From NCBI RefSeq assembly GCF_005049105.1, contig NZ_SUKA01000001.1, positions 868,001 to 932,000 on the forward strand: 64,000 bases of DNA, read 5' to 3'. The DNA comes from Sphingobacterium alkalisoli (GTDB lineage: Bacteria; Bacteroidota; Bacteroidia; Sphingobacteriales; Sphingobacteriaceae). Numbering within the stretch: the first letter of the stretch is position 1; each line of letters opens with the position of its first letter. Below, piece by piece: positions 27,743-36,822 of the stretch. The notes beneath the pieces were generated by a model. It was not told the DNA's origin. It searched no databases and saw nothing but the letters and a program-made list of their open reading frames with translations. The translations under genes were made by a program, and so were the position numbers.

Positions 27743-27964
27743 ATGATGAAAAATTCAGAAATCGTAGAATTATCAAAAGAGGATTTAGTAGCTCGTCTTG
27801 TAGAAGAGAAGACTGCCCTTAACAAATTGAAATTTGCCCATGCTGTTTCTGCTATTGAGAATCCAAACGTTCTTAAAGCAGCTCGCAAGTCTATCGCTCG
27901 TATCTCCACTGAGATCACGAAACGTAAGAATGCTGAAAAATCTGAAACAGCCTCTGAGGCATAA
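27743..27964 (+). CDS. rpmC: 50S ribosomal protein L29
   Basis: Small exit-tunnel protein of about 73 residues with the coiled N-terminus ELSKEDLVARLVEEKTALNKLKFAHAVS and the IARISTEITKRK end. Two ATGs in a row (27743 and 27746) are possible starts. Confidence 0.95.
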   Translation: MMKNSEIVELSKEDLVARLVEEKTALNKLKFAHAVSAIENPNVLKAARKSIARISTEITKRKNAEKSETASEA

Positions 27965-27976
27965 AATTAAGTCGAA

Positions 27977-28231
27977 ATGGAAAGAAAATTAAGAAAAACA
28001 AGAATCGGCTTAGTAGTTAGCAACAAAATGGATAAATCCATTGTAGTGACTGTTGAACGTAAAGTAAAACATCCGATCTATGGCAAATTCGTTAAGAAAA
28101 CTACTAAATTCAAAGCTCATGACGAAACTAATACCTGCGGTATCGGCGATACGGTATTAATCATGGAAACACGTCCGCTGAGTAAGACAAAGAACTGGAG
28201 ATTAGTTGAAATTTTAGAAAGAGCTAAATAA
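27977..28231 (+). CDS. rpsQ: 30S ribosomal protein S17
   Basis: Early 16S-binding protein. 84 residues, OB fold, with [20 protein letters not shown] and the [23 protein letters not shown] end. One base separates it from rplN. Confidence 0.97.
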   Translation: MERKLRKTRIGLVVSNKMDKSIVVTVERKVKHPIYGKFVKKTTKFKAHDETNTCGIGDTVLIMETRPLSKTKNWRLVEILERAK

Positions 28232-28232
28232 C

Positions 28233-28601
28233 ATGGTACAACAAGAATCAAGACTAAATGTGGCTGACAATAGCGGAGCTAAAGAAGTTTTAGTAATCCG
28301 TGTATTGGGTGGTACGCGTAAGCGTTATGCATCTATCGGTGATAAAATTGTTGTTACCGTTAAGAGCGCTTTACCTTCTGGAAACGTCAAAAAGGGATCA
28401 GTTTCTAAAGCAGTCGTTGTACGTACGAAAAAGGAGATACGTCGTAAAGATGGTTCTTACATTCGTTTCGATGACAATGCGGCAGTATTATTAAATAACA
28501 ACGATGAACCACGTGGAACGCGTATCTTTGGCCCAGTTGCAAGAGAATTACGTGAGAAGCAGTTCATGAAAATTGTATCACTAGCACCGGAGGTTTTATA
28601 A
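28233..28601 (+). CDS. rplN: 50S ribosomal protein L14
   Basis: Interface protein of the large subunit. 122 residues with [20 protein letters not shown] and the [15 protein letters not shown] motif. Gaps of one base to rpsQ and two bases to rplX suggest coupled translation. Confidence 0.97.
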   Translation: MVQQESRLNVADNSGAKEVLVIRVLGGTRKRYASIGDKIVVTVKSALPSGNVKKGSVSKAVVVRTKKEIRRKDGSYIRFDDNAAVLLNNNDEPRGTRIFGPVARELREKQFMKIVSLAPEVL

Positions 28602-28603
28602 TT

Positions 28604-28945
28604 ATGGCACAGAAAACAACAACAACTCACAAAATCAAGATTAAAAAAGGTGATTTAGTGAAAGTTATCGCTGGTAACTCTAAAGGTGTGCAAGGAAAAG
28701 TATTGCAAATTTTAGTGGATGCAAACAGAGCTATCGTAGAAGGCGCTAACATCGTGAAAAAACACACTAAACCAAGTGCGGCTAATCCTAATGGTGGTAT
28801 CATTGAGAAAGAGGCTGCTATCAACATCTCAAATTTAGCTTTAATTGATCCTAAAACGGGTGAAACAACACGTATAGGACGCAAAGTGAATGCAGATGGT
28901 AAAATAGTTCGTTACGCAAAAAAATCAGGGGAGGAGATTAAATAA
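28604..28945 (+). CDS. rplX: 50S ribosomal protein L24
   Basis: Assembly-initiating protein with a KOW motif ([23 protein letters not shown]). 113 residues, slightly longer than the usual 102-106. Stop overlaps the rplE start by one base. Confidence 0.96.
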   Translation: MAQKTTTTHKIKIKKGDLVKVIAGNSKGVQGKVLQILVDANRAIVEGANIVKKHTKPSAANPNGGIIEKEAAINISNLALIDPKTGETTRIGRKVNADGKIVRYAKKSGEEIK

Positions 28946-29514
28946 TGACTTACGTACCAAGATTAAAAGCGAAATATGCGGAAGAAATCCGTACAACGCT
29001 TAAAGAAAAATTTCAGTATAAAAGTGTTATGCAAGTTCCAAAACTGGAGAAAATTGTCGTATCACAAGGTATTGGAGCTGCCACAGCTGATAAGAAATTA
29101 ATTGATAATGCAATTTCAGAATTAACGTTGATTACAGGTCAACAAGCTGTTGCTACTAAATCGAAAAAAGATATTTCGAATTTCAAATTGCGTAAGGGTA
29201 TGCCAATTGGAGCTCGCGTAACGTTACGTGATAACAATATGTATGAATTTCTTGACCGTTTGATCGCAGTATCTTTGCCTCGTATCCGTGACTTTCGTGG
29301 TATCAATGACAAAGGATTTGACGGAAGAGGTAATTATAACTTAGGTATTACGGAACAAATTATCTTCCCTGAGATTAACATTGACAAAATCAATAAAATT
29401 CAAGGTATGGATATTACATTCGTAACTTCAGCAGGTAATGATATTGAAGCGTTGGAGTTATTAAAGCAATTCGGTTTACCGTTCAAAAATCAAAATTCGA
29501 ATAACAATGGCTAA
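28945..29514 (+). CDS. rplE: 50S ribosomal protein L5
   Basis: 5S rRNA-binding protein contacting the P-site tRNA. 189 residues with KIVVSQGIG and the [28 protein letters not shown] core. The last eight bases overlap rpsN. Confidence 0.97.
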   Translation: MTYVPRLKAKYAEEIRTTLKEKFQYKSVMQVPKLEKIVVSQGIGAATADKKLIDNAISELTLITGQQAVATKSKKDISNFKLRKGMPIGARVTLRDNNMYEFLDRLIAVSLPRIRDFRGINDKGFDGRGNYNLGITEQIIFPEINIDKINKIQGMDITFVTSAGNDIEALELLKQFGLPFKNQNSNNNG

Positions 29515-29776
29515 AGAAGGATTAAAAGCACGCGAAGTAAAGCGTCAAAAACTGGTAGCTAAATTTGCAGAAAAACGTGCGGCTTTAAAAGAAGCGGGTG
29601 ACTATGTAGGTTTAGACAAATTACCGAAGAATGCTTCCCCTGTACGTTTACACAACCGTTGTAAATTAACTGGGCGTCCTAAAGGATATATGCGTCAATT
29701 TGGGATCTCTCGTGTTACATTCCGGGAGATGGCATTAGATGGAAAAATCCCGGGAGTGAAAAAAGCTTCTTGGTAA
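29507..29776 (+). CDS. rpsN: 30S ribosomal protein S14, zinc-free form
   Basis: Small-subunit head protein. 89 residues, the long form without the two CxxC zinc motifs (only one Cys, in [18 protein letters not shown]). The start at 29507 overlaps rplE by eight bases. A -7 promoter element and a strong terminator follow it, which is unusual inside this operon. Confidence 0.96.
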   Translation: MAKEGLKAREVKRQKLVAKFAEKRAALKEAGDYVGLDKLPKNASPVRLHNRCKLTGRPKGYMRQFGISRVTFREMALDGKIPGVKKASW

Positions 29777-29791
29777 TTTAAAAAAAATATT

Positions 29792-29799
29792 TACTTTTG
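29792..29799 (+). promoter_or_regulatory. -7 element between rpsN and rpsH
   Basis: TACTTTTG is a perfect TAnnTTTG. It lies directly before the terminator hairpin, so an RNA started here would begin inside the stem. No clear -33 TTTG is present. It may be chance in this AT-rich gap. Confidence 0.3.
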
Positions 29800-29837
29800 C
29801 CCGGATAAGCCTGAAAAAACGGTTTATCGGGTTTTTT
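29800..29837 (+). terminator. Terminator hairpin inside the ribosomal operon, between rpsN and rpsH
   Basis: The stem pairs GATAAGCC (29804-29811) with GGTTTATC (29821-29828, one G-U pair), extended by CCC/GGG with a bulged G, and is followed by six T at 29832-29837. This is a full intrinsic terminator by structure. Some read-through or a separate promoter upstream of rpsH would be needed for the downstream genes. Confidence 0.75.
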
Positions 29838-30054
29838 AATTGAAATAATTATTTATTGAGTGTCGAAGTTCAATTGCATAAAGAAGCTCGTCATAGGTAG
29901 TTTTTATTTTAATGGTAATGTGAAGCTTGCATGAGCTATGTTTTGTTTTTTAACGGTAGTTCAAGCAGGTTTTCTTTGCAAATTTTATTAACAGATAGTA
30001 GGTCAAAGGCTTAGGTTAGCCAAAGAAACCATTATCCAAATTTTATATTACATA
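29838..30054 (+). other. Leader region of rpsH
   Basis: About 217 bases without a gene, between the mid-operon terminator and rpsH. It contains TTTCTTTG (29971-29978), one mismatch from the -7 consensus, with TTTG 25 bases further upstream, too far for a good promoter. It may hold the promoter of the rpsH-rpmD segment. Confidence 0.4.
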
Positions 30055-30453
30055 ATGAATACAGATCCAATAGCGGATTACCTTACACGAGTAAGGAATG
30101 CCATTAAGGCCAACCACCGGGTTGTTGAAATTCCTGCATCGAACCTAAAGAAAGAAATTACCAAAGTTCTTTTTGATAAAGGTTACATTGCTAATTACAA
30201 GTTCATCGAAGAAGGACCACAGGGTTCGATCAAGATTGCTTTGAAGTACAATCCAATTAGCAAAGTACCGGCTATTCGCACAATGACTCGTGTGAGTAAA
30301 CCTGGTTTAAGAAAATATGCAAGTGTTGACAACCTACCTCGCGTTTTGAATGGTTTGGGTATTGCTGTCTTGTCTACATCGAAAGGTGTTATGACAGATA
30401 AGGAAGCTCGCTTACAAAACGTAGGTGGCGAAGTTTTATGTTACGTTTATTAA
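30055..30453 (+). CDS. rpsH: 30S ribosomal protein S8
   Basis: 16S central-domain protein, and the spc-operon autoregulator in E. coli. 132 residues with [14 protein letters not shown] and the [27 protein letters not shown] end. It is separated from rpsN by a terminator and 278 bases, so S8 may be regulated apart from the genes upstream. Confidence 0.97.
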   Translation: MNTDPIADYLTRVRNAIKANHRVVEIPASNLKKEITKVLFDKGYIANYKFIEEGPQGSIKIALKYNPISKVPAIRTMTRVSKPGLRKYASVDNLPRVLNGLGIAVLSTSKGVMTDKEARLQNVGGEVLCYVY

Positions 30454-30476
30454 TCTAGGAAAAAACACACAAAGAG

Positions 30477-31031
30477 ATGTCAAGAATTGGAAAAGCGCCC
30501 ATCGCTATCCCTTCAGGAGTATCGATAGCTGTATCGGATAAGAATCTGGTAACAGTGAAAGGCCCTAAAGGTGAATTAACGCAGCAAGTAGACAGCGACA
30601 TTACAGTAAAAGAAGAAGATGGAAACATCGTAGTAAGTCGTCCTACTGAGCAAAAAAAGCACAAAGCATTACACGGATTGTACCGCGCATTGATTAATAA
30701 TATGGTTGTAGGGGTAACAGAAGGTTACAAAACTACGCAGGAATTAGTTGGTGTAGGTTACCGAGCTTCAAACACTGGTAATACGTTAGAGTTAACATTA
30801 GGTTTCTCTCACCAGATTGTTTTCGTATTGCCAAAGGAAATTAAAATTACAACAACTGCTGATAAAGGTAAAAATCCTACTATCACTTTAGAATCTATTG
30901 ACAAGCAATTAATTGGTCAAGTAGCGGCGAAAATCCGTGGCTTCCGTAAACCAGAGCCATACAAAGGTAAAGGTGTTAAATTTGCAGGTGAAGTATTGAG
31001 AAGAAAAGCAGGTAAATCAGCTAAAAAATAA
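30477..31031 (+). CDS. rplF: 50S ribosomal protein L6
   Basis: Protein near the sarcin-ricin loop. 184 residues, two repeats of the L6 fold, ending with the [22 protein letters not shown] signature. It follows rpsH by 23 bases. Confidence 0.97.
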   Translation: MSRIGKAPIAIPSGVSIAVSDKNLVTVKGPKGELTQQVDSDITVKEEDGNIVVSRPTEQKKHKALHGLYRALINNMVVGVTEGYKTTQELVGVGYRASNTGNTLELTLGFSHQIVFVLPKEIKITTTADKGKNPTITLESIDKQLIGQVAAKIRGFRKPEPYKGKGVKFAGEVLRRKAGKSAKK

Positions 31032-31036
31032 TAACC

Positions 31037-31390
31037 ATGGCAGGAAGTAAAACAAATCGCAGAGAGCGAATTAAAAAGGGAATAAGAAAGAACCTGACTG
31101 GATCAGTTGAACGTCCACGTTTATCAGTTTTTAGAAGTAATAAAGGTATCTACGCTCAGATTATCGATGATACAACTGGAAAAACTTTAGTATCTGCTTC
31201 TAGCATTTCAAAGGATTTTGCAGCTGCAGGTAACAAAGTGGAGCAATCTAAAGCAGTAGGTAAATTAGTAGCGGAGAAAGCTGTAGCAGCAGGTATTAGC
31301 AAAGTAGTTTTCGATCGTAATGGGTACTTATACCATGGCCGTATTAAATCATTGGCTGAAGGTGCTCGCGAAGGCGGTTTAGACTTTTAA
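31037..31390 (+). CDS. rplR: 50S ribosomal protein L18
   Basis: 5S rRNA-binding protein. 117 residues with [20 protein letters not shown] and the [28 protein letters not shown] end. Five bases after rplF. Confidence 0.97.
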   Translation: MAGSKTNRRERIKKGIRKNLTGSVERPRLSVFRSNKGIYAQIIDDTTGKTLVSASSISKDFAAAGNKVEQSKAVGKLVAEKAVAAGISKVVFDRNGYLYHGRIKSLAEGAREGGLDF

Positions 31391-31401
31391 TCAATATAGA
31401 A

Positions 31402-31920
31402 ATGGCATTAAGCAATATAAAGAGAGTGAAATCAAGCGAAATTGAGTTAAAAGATCGCTTAGTAAGCATCCAACGCGTAGCTAAAGTAACTAAAGGTGGT
31501 CGTACATTTAGTTTCTCAGCTATAGTAGTTGTTGGTGATGAAAACGGTATCGTTGGGTATGGCCTAGGTAAAGCAAAAGAGGTCACAGAGGCAATTACCA
31601 AAGGTATCGATGATGCTAAAAAGAACTTAGTCAAAGTTCCTATTATTAATGGTACTGTCCCTCACGAGCAATATGGTAAGTATTCTGGTGGATCTGTATT
31701 GATTAAACCAGCGGTACACGGTACAGGAGTATTAGCCGGCGGTGCTATGCGCGCAGTATTGGAGTCTGCTGGTATCAAAGACGTACTAGCTAAATCATTA
31801 GGATCGTCGAACCCACATAACGTGGTTAAAGCAACCGTTGACGCTTTATCAAGTATGCGTGACGCATATACGGTAGCTCAACAACGTGGTGTCGATTTAA
31901 ACAAAGTATTTAACGGTTAA
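31402..31920 (+). CDS. rpsE: 30S ribosomal protein S5
   Basis: Decoding-fidelity protein. 172 residues. The dsRNA-binding-like N-domain has [19 protein letters not shown] and the loop where spectinomycin resistance maps, and the C-domain has [14 protein letters not shown]. rpmD follows after five bases. Confidence 0.97.
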   Translation: MALSNIKRVKSSEIELKDRLVSIQRVAKVTKGGRTFSFSAIVVVGDENGIVGYGLGKAKEVTEAITKGIDDAKKNLVKVPIINGTVPHEQYGKYSGGSVLIKPAVHGTGVLAGGAMRAVLESAGIKDVLAKSLGSSNPHNVVKATVDALSSMRDAYTVAQQRGVDLNKVFNG

Positions 31921-31925
31921 TTATC

Positions 31926-32105
31926 ATGGCAAAGATCAAAATCACCCAGATAAAGAGCGTTATCGACAGAAGCGAGCGCCAAAAGAAAACTATTGAGGCA
32001 TTAGGTTTAAGAAAATTGAATCACTCAGTAGAAGTTGAAGCTACCCCGGCTATTATCGGTATGGTACGTAAAGTAAACCATTTGGTAGCTGTAGAGACTA
32101 TCTAA
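31926..32105 (+). CDS. rpmD: 50S ribosomal protein L30
   Basis: 59-residue large-subunit protein, found by reading the frame directly. It starts [19 protein letters not shown] and ends with [15 protein letters not shown], standard for bacterial L30. Between rpsE (5 bases) and a hairpin-containing gap before rplO. Confidence 0.96.
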   Translation: MAKIKITQIKSVIDRSERQKKTIEALGLRKLNHSVEVEATPAIIGMVRKVNHLVAVETI

Positions 32106-32115
32106 AATATACTAA

Positions 32116-32140
32116 GGAGAAGGTATAGTCTACCTTCTCC
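32116..32140 (+). other. 10-bp hairpin between rpmD and rplO
   Basis: Perfect stem GGAGAAGGTA/TACCTTCTCC (32116-32125 with 32131-32140) with a 5-base loop, 11 bases after the rpmD stop. It is not followed by a T-run. The rpmD-rplO gap is 114 bases. It is a candidate processing or attenuation site. Confidence 0.6.
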
Positions 32141-32219
32141 ATTAGTTGTTAATTATCAAATTGTTAATCGTTGTGTCCTGTTTAGTGAAAGCGAAGGCGC
32201 AACATAATCTTAGTTTAGA

Positions 32220-32666
32220 ATGAACTTAAGTAATTTAAGACCAGCAGCTGGTTCAACAAAAAGCAAAAAGCGTATTGGTCGTGGTCAAGGTTCTGGCCGT
32301 GGTGGTACTTCAACACGTGGTCACAAAGGGGCAGGTTCTCGTTCTGGTAACAGCGCAAAAATTGGTTTCGAAGGAGGTCAAATGCCTTTACAACGTCGGG
32401 TCCCTAAATTTGGTTTCAAGAACATCAACCGTGTTGAATACAACGGTGTTAATTTAGATGTATTACAAGCTCTTATTGAGAAATTTAATTTAACAACTAT
32501 TGATTTTGATACATTAAAAGTTCATGGTTTAGTTTCTAAAAATGACTTGGTGAAAGTATTGGGTCGTGGCGAATTTACGGCTAAAGTAGAAGTTAAAGCA
32601 CATGCATTTTCAGCTTCCGCACAAAAGGCAATTGAGGCTGCAGGTGGTTCTATCGTTAAACTTTAA
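32220..32666 (+). CDS. rplO: 50S ribosomal protein L15
   Basis: Large-subunit assembly protein. 148 residues: Gly/Arg-rich N-terminus (GRGQGSGRGGTSTRGHKGAGSRSG) and the signature around GGQMPLQRRVPKFGFKN. secY follows after three bases. Confidence 0.97.
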   Translation: MNLSNLRPAAGSTKSKKRIGRGQGSGRGGTSTRGHKGAGSRSGNSAKIGFEGGQMPLQRRVPKFGFKNINRVEYNGVNLDVLQALIEKFNLTTIDFDTLKVHGLVSKNDLVKVLGRGEFTAKVEVKAHAFSASAQKAIEAAGGSIVKL

Positions 32667-32669
32667 TAC

Positions 32670-34007
32670 ATGAAGAAACTAATCACAACCTTAACCAATA
32701 TATGGAAGATCGAAGATTTACGTAAGCGTATTTTAAATACCTTACTTTTTCTTCTCATCTATCGTGTTGGATGTCACGTGGTATTGCCAGGTGTCAATCC
32801 AGATGCGTTAGTTACTGGGCAAAAAGAAGGCCTTCTAGGTCTATTGGATATGTTTGCTGGAGGATCATTCTCCCGTTCAGCTATCTTTGCTCTCGGTGTA
32901 ATGCCTTACATTTCTGCATCTATCGTTGTACAGTTATTGGGAATTGCAGTTCCTGCTTTTCAAAAAATGCAAAAAGAAGGTGAGTCTGGTCGTAAAAAGA
33001 TGACACAGATTACACGTTACCTTACATTAGCTATTACCTTGGTACAAGCGATAGCTTACGTAAGAACACAAATTGAGCCAGCTGCCAAAACAATTGCTGA
33101 CCCAATGTTTACTATTCTTTCTGCTGTAGTTTTGACTGCAGGTACGCTGTTTGTGATGTGGTTGGGTGAGAAAATCACTGACAAAGGTATCGGTAACGGT
33201 ATTTCGTTAATCATTATGGCGGGCATTATTGCGCAGCTTCCTGCGGGTATTACAGCAGAGTGGGCTTCGCGTATGGCACCTAGTGGTGGTGGTATTATCC
33301 CTCTATTATTAGAGTTCATTGCATTATTCTTCGTCGTGATCTTTACTATTTTGGTCGTACAGGGTGTACGTAAGATTCCGGTGCAGTACGCTAAGAAGAT
33401 TGTAGGTAATAAGCAAGTAGGCGGTGTACGTCAATATATTCCGTTGAAGGTAAATGCCGCGGGTGTAATGCCTATTATTTTTGCGCAGGCAATTATGTTT
33501 TTGCCTATGTCTTTATCACAGTTTTTTCCAAATATTCAATCGGATTTCTTGACTTCTTTGAGCAACTATACCTCAGTGACGTATAATGTAACCTTTGCAA
33601 TTTTGATTATTGCATTTACGTTCTTCTACACTGCTATTATGGTTAATCCTCAACAGATGTCTGAAGATATGAAGAAAAATGGAGGATTCATTCCGGGAAT
33701 CAAACCGGGATATGATACAAATCTATTTATTGATAATGTCATTTCTCGTATTACATTTCCTGGAGCCTTCTTTTTGGCAATAATTGCCATCCTGCCGGCT
33801 ATAGCTAGTCTATTCGGTGTTAATAATCAATTTGCGCACTTTTACGGAGGTACGTCACTATTGATTTTAGTAGGGGTAGTTTTGGATACATTACAGCAGA
33901 TCGAAAGCCATTTGTTAATGCGTCACTACGATGGGTTAATGAAGACTGGCCGAGTGAAAGGCCGTTCGGCAGCTGCTGTAGAAGGATATGATCAATCTAC
34001 TATTTAA
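32670..34007 (+). CDS. secY: Protein translocase subunit SecY
   Basis: Channel of the Sec translocon in the inner membrane. 445 residues with the expected ten hydrophobic segments, the plug region near LLGLLDMFAGGSFSRSAIFALGVMPYI, and the cytoplasmic loops with QGVRKIPVQYAKK. The usual position after rplO is kept. adk, which follows secY in many bacteria, is absent, and map comes next. Confidence 0.97.
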   Translation: MKKLITTLTNIWKIEDLRKRILNTLLFLLIYRVGCHVVLPGVNPDALVTGQKEGLLGLLDMFAGGSFSRSAIFALGVMPYISASIVVQLLGIAVPAFQKMQKEGESGRKKMTQITRYLTLAITLVQAIAYVRTQIEPAAKTIADPMFTILSAVVLTAGTLFVMWLGEKITDKGIGNGISLIIMAGIIAQLPAGITAEWASRMAPSGGGIIPLLLEFIALFFVVIFTILVVQGVRKIPVQYAKKIVGNKQVGGVRQYIPLKVNAAGVMPIIFAQAIMFLPMSLSQFFPNIQSDFLTSLSNYTSVTYNVTFAILIIAFTFFYTAIMVNPQQMSEDMKKNGGFIPGIKPGYDTNLFIDNVISRITFPGAFFLAIIAILPAIASLFGVNNQFAHFYGGTSLLILVGVVLDTLQQIESHLLMRHYDGLMKTGRVKGRSAAAVEGYDQSTI

Positions 34008-34013
34008 TCTTTA

Positions 34014-34799
34014 ATGTCTAGTAAAGTAATTTATAAAACGGAAGAAGAGATTGAGCAAGTGCGAGAGTCTGCGAATGTACTCTCGCATTTACTTGCTGAG
34101 ATTGCAACTGAAATAAGACCAGGTATTACTACATTATTTCTTGACAAGTTGGCGTACGACTACATCCATGATCATGGAGGCACACCAGCATTCTTGAATT
34201 ATCACGGATTTCCGTATTCTTTATGTATCTCTGTGAATGATCAGGTGGTACATGGTTTTCCAAGTGATTATGTAATCAAAGAGGGCGATTTAGTATCCGT
34301 AGATGGAGGCGTCAATCTTAGAGGGTTCATTAGTGACTCGGCTTATACATTTGGTATTGGAGAGATTTCAGCGGAAGCTCAGCAGTTATTAGATGTTACA
34401 AAGGATGCTTTGTATAAAGGCGTAGAGCAAGCCGTCGCCGGCAAACGTGTGGGTGATATTTCTTCTGCAATTCAGGAATATATTCATCCGTATAATTTTG
34501 GTATCGTTCGCGAACTAGTAGGACATGGCGTGGGGCTTCATTTGCATGAGAAACCTGAAATACCCAACTATGGAAAACGCGGTTCGGGTCCTAAATTGGA
34601 ACCAGGTTTGGTAATTTGTATCGAACCAATGATTAATGCTGGCAAGGCCGGGGTTAAGTTCTGGGATGATGGATGGACTGTAAGTACACAAGATGGTAAG
34701 CTATCTGCTCACTTCGAACAAATGGTTGCAATACGTAAAGGCCGGCCTGATGTCTTGCTATCGTTTGAACATGTTGAGAAAGTTTTGGATAAAAAGTAA
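34014..34799 (+). CDS. map: Methionine aminopeptidase, type I
   Basis: Removes the initiator methionine from new proteins. 261 residues with all five metal ligands in order: Asp in VDGGV, Asp in DSAYTFG, His in GHGVGLHLHEKPEIPNYG, Glu in CIEPMI and Glu in HFEQMVAI. Six bases after secY. A second promoter for the next genes begins at its stop codon. Confidence 0.97.
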   Translation: MSSKVIYKTEEEIEQVRESANVLSHLLAEIATEIRPGITTLFLDKLAYDYIHDHGGTPAFLNYHGFPYSLCISVNDQVVHGFPSDYVIKEGDLVSVDGGVNLRGFISDSAYTFGIGEISAEAQQLLDVTKDALYKGVEQAVAGKRVGDISSAIQEYIHPYNFGIVRELVGHGVGLHLHEKPEIPNYGKRGSGPKLEPGLVICIEPMINAGKAGVKFWDDGWTVSTQDGKLSAHFEQMVAIRKGRPDVLLSFEHVEKVLDKK

Positions 34800-34829
34800 T
34801 TGGTTTTTAATATTTTTTATTTATCTTTG
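34800..34829 (+). promoter_or_regulatory. Internal promoter before infA
   Basis: TTGG (34800-34803), an 18-base spacer and a perfect -7 TATCTTTG (34822-34829) lie directly after the map stop, about 48 bases before the infA ATG. It would drive infA-rpmJ-rpsM-rpsK-rpsD-rpoA-rplQ independently of the upstream promoter. The -33 box deviates from TTTG. Confidence 0.65.
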
Positions 34830-34877
34830 CACTCCTGTTTGTGCAGGCTTTAAACAACGTAAATTAGTAATTGACAT

Positions 34878-35096
34878 ATGGCTAAACAAGCCTCAATAGA
34901 ACAAGACGGTATAATTAGAGAGGCGCTTTCTAATGCAATGTTCCGTGTGGAGTTAGAAAACGGACACGAGATTATTGCTCATATTTCTGGTAAAATGCGG
35001 ATGCATTATATCAAAATTTTGCCAGGTGATAAGGTTAAATTGGAAATGTCTCCCTATGACCTGACTAAAGGAAGAATAACTTATCGTTATAAATAA
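34878..35096 (+). CDS. infA: Translation initiation factor IF-1
   Basis: Blocks the A site during initiation. 72 residues, single S1/OB fold: [51 protein letters not shown] and the [14 protein letters not shown] end. The length is exact for the family. Confidence 0.98.
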   Translation: MAKQASIEQDGIIREALSNAMFRVELENGHEIIAHISGKMRMHYIKILPGDKVKLEMSPYDLTKGRITYRYK

Positions 35097-35132
35097 GGTT
35101 TTGCTCCAAATAGAGCTTAAATAATTAGTAAA

Positions 35133-35249
35133 ATGAAAGTAAGAGCATCAGTAAAAAAACGCAGTGCGGATTGTAAAATCATCCGTCGTAAAGGAAAAAT
35201 TTTTGTGATCAACAAAAAGAACCCTAAATTCAAACAACGTCAGGGATAA
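35133..35249 (+). CDS. rpmJ: 50S ribosomal protein L36, zinc-ligand-depleted form
   Basis: 38-residue protein read directly from the sequence. It starts [15 protein letters not shown] and ends NPKFKQRQG. In the zinc-binding form Cys11, Cys14, Cys27 and His33 bind zinc. Here only Cys14 remains, and the others are Ser11, Asn27 and Phe33, so it cannot hold zinc in the usual way. Located between infA and rpsM, as usual. Confidence 0.95.
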   Translation: MKVRASVKKRSADCKIIRRKGKIFVINKKNPKFKQRQG

Positions 35250-35279
35250 TTTAATTAACAAAATCGCTTAAAATAGTAT

Positions 35280-35657
35280 ATGGCAAGGATATCAGGTATA
35301 GATTTACCTAAAAACAAAAGAGGTGTGATTGGCCTTACTTATATCTTCGGTATTGGTCGCAACACTGCTGCTTATATCTTAGAGAAGGCAGGTATCAGTC
35401 AAGACGTAAAAGTATCAGAGTGGGATGATGATCAATTATCTGCTATTCGTACGATCATCAACGATGAGATCAAAGTAGAAGGTGCTTTACGTTCAGAAGT
35501 TCAATTGAACATCAAACGTTTGATGGACATTGGTTGTTATCGTGGCTTACGTCACCGTAAACATTTACCAGTTCGTGGTCAGCGTACGAAGAACAATACG
35601 CGTACACGTAAAGGTAAACGTAAAACAGTTGCAAACAAGAAAAAAGCTACTAAATAA
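35280..35657 (+). CDS. rpsM: 30S ribosomal protein S13
   Basis: Small-subunit head protein contacting the P-site tRNA and S19. 125 residues with [24 protein letters not shown] and the [25 protein letters not shown] end, followed by a Lys-rich tail. Confidence 0.97.
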   Translation: MARISGIDLPKNKRGVIGLTYIFGIGRNTAAYILEKAGISQDVKVSEWDDDQLSAIRTIINDEIKVEGALRSEVQLNIKRLMDIGCYRGLRHRKHLPVRGQRTKNNTRTRKGKRKTVANKKKATK

Positions 35658-35667
35658 TCTTTAAGAA

Positions 35668-36057
35668 ATGGCTAAAACTAAAAAAGCTACCAAAAAGCGC
35701 ATCGTAGTTATCGAGCCTGTTGGTCAAGCTCATATCAACGCTACCTTTAACAACATTATTATTACTTTGACAAACAATTCAGGTCAGACAATTTCATGGT
35801 CTAGCGCTGGTAAAATGGGCTTTAGGGGTTCTAAAAAGAATACTCCCTATGCAGCATCCCAAGCGGCTAATGACTGTGGTAAAGTTGCTCATGACTTAGG
35901 GTTACGTAAAGTAGAGGTATTTGTTAAAGGTCCAGGTGCAGGACGTGAGTCGGCAATTCGTACATTACAAAATGTTGGTATTGATGTAACTATCATTAAA
36001 GATATTACACCACTTCCTCACAACGGTTGTCGTCCTCCAAAACGCAGAAGAGTTTAA
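35668..36057 (+). CDS. rpsK: 30S ribosomal protein S11
   Basis: Platform protein of the small subunit. 129 residues with the family core [18 protein letters not shown] and the end [18 protein letters not shown]. The gap to rpsD is 67 bases. Confidence 0.97.
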   Translation: MAKTKKATKKRIVVIEPVGQAHINATFNNIIITLTNNSGQTISWSSAGKMGFRGSKKNTPYAASQAANDCGKVAHDLGLRKVEVFVKGPGAGRESAIRTLQNVGIDVTIIKDITPLPHNGCRPPKRRRV

Positions 36058-36124
36058 TAATATTATTGTTTAAGATAAGATTCATCAGTTATAGACTGGT
36101 AGATACTTCAAACAGAGAGAAAAA

Positions 36125-36733
36125 ATGGCAAGATATACCGGACCTAAGTCCAAAATCGCGCGTAAATTTAGAGAGCCAATTTTTGGCCCAGATAAAGCGT
36201 TAGAAAAAAAGAATTATCCTCCTGGTCAACATGGACCATCAAAGAGAAGAGGTAAACAATCTGAATATGCTATTCAGTTGTTGGAAAAGCAAAAAGCAAA
36301 ATATACCTATGGAGTATTAGAGCGTCAATTTGCTAACTTATTTGCAAAGGCGTCAGCGAAGCAAGGTATCACAGGTGAGAACTTCTTGAAATTGCTAGAA
36401 GCTCGCTTAGATAATGTGGTATACCGTTTAGGAATTGCTCCCACTCGTTCGGCTGCTCGTCAATTAGTTTCACATAAGCACATTAATGTTAACGGCAATT
36501 TAGTTAACATCCCATCATATAGTTTGCGTCCAGGTGATGTAATCTCTGTTCGCGAACGTTCACAATCTTTAGAGACTATCAGCACATCTGTAGCAGGAAG
36601 AGCAATCAATAAATTTGGTTGGTTGGATTGGAACGTAAGTAATTTGACAGGTACATTCGTAACTTTCCCAGAAAGAGCTGATATTCCTGAAAATATTAAA
36701 GAGAACTTAATCGTGGAGTTATACTCTAAATAA
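36125..36733 (+). CDS. rpsD: 30S ribosomal protein S4
   Basis: 16S assembly-initiating protein, often the alpha-operon autoregulator. 202 residues, with no cysteines in the N-terminal domain, so the zinc-free form. The S4 RNA-binding domain ([31 protein letters not shown]) is intact. A 13-bp hairpin follows before rpoA. Confidence 0.97.
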   Translation: MARYTGPKSKIARKFREPIFGPDKALEKKNYPPGQHGPSKRRGKQSEYAIQLLEKQKAKYTYGVLERQFANLFAKASAKQGITGENFLKLLEARLDNVVYRLGIAPTRSAARQLVSHKHINVNGNLVNIPSYSLRPGDVISVRERSQSLETISTSVAGRAINKFGWLDWNVSNLTGTFVTFPERADIPENIKENLIVELYSK

Positions 36734-36745
36734 TATCTGATAGAT

Positions 36746-36778
36746 ATATGCGTAATCTCAATTTTAGATTATGCATAT
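36746..36778 (+). other. 13-bp hairpin between rpsD and rpoA
   Basis: Arms 36746-36758 and 36766-36778 pair over 13 bp with one G-U pair and a 7-base loop, 12 bases after the rpsD stop. No T-run follows. The long regular stem would suit RNase III cleavage or block exonucleases. Confidence 0.6.
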
Positions 36779-36822
36779 GCTATTAATACTTATTGTTATA
36801 AAAAAATATTAAAAGAATATAA

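Noticed and set aside
29777..30054. Possible small RNA or gene between rpsN and rpsH
   Set aside because: Only AT-rich sequence with a terminator and weak -7 elements; no frame, tRNA or conserved motif found.
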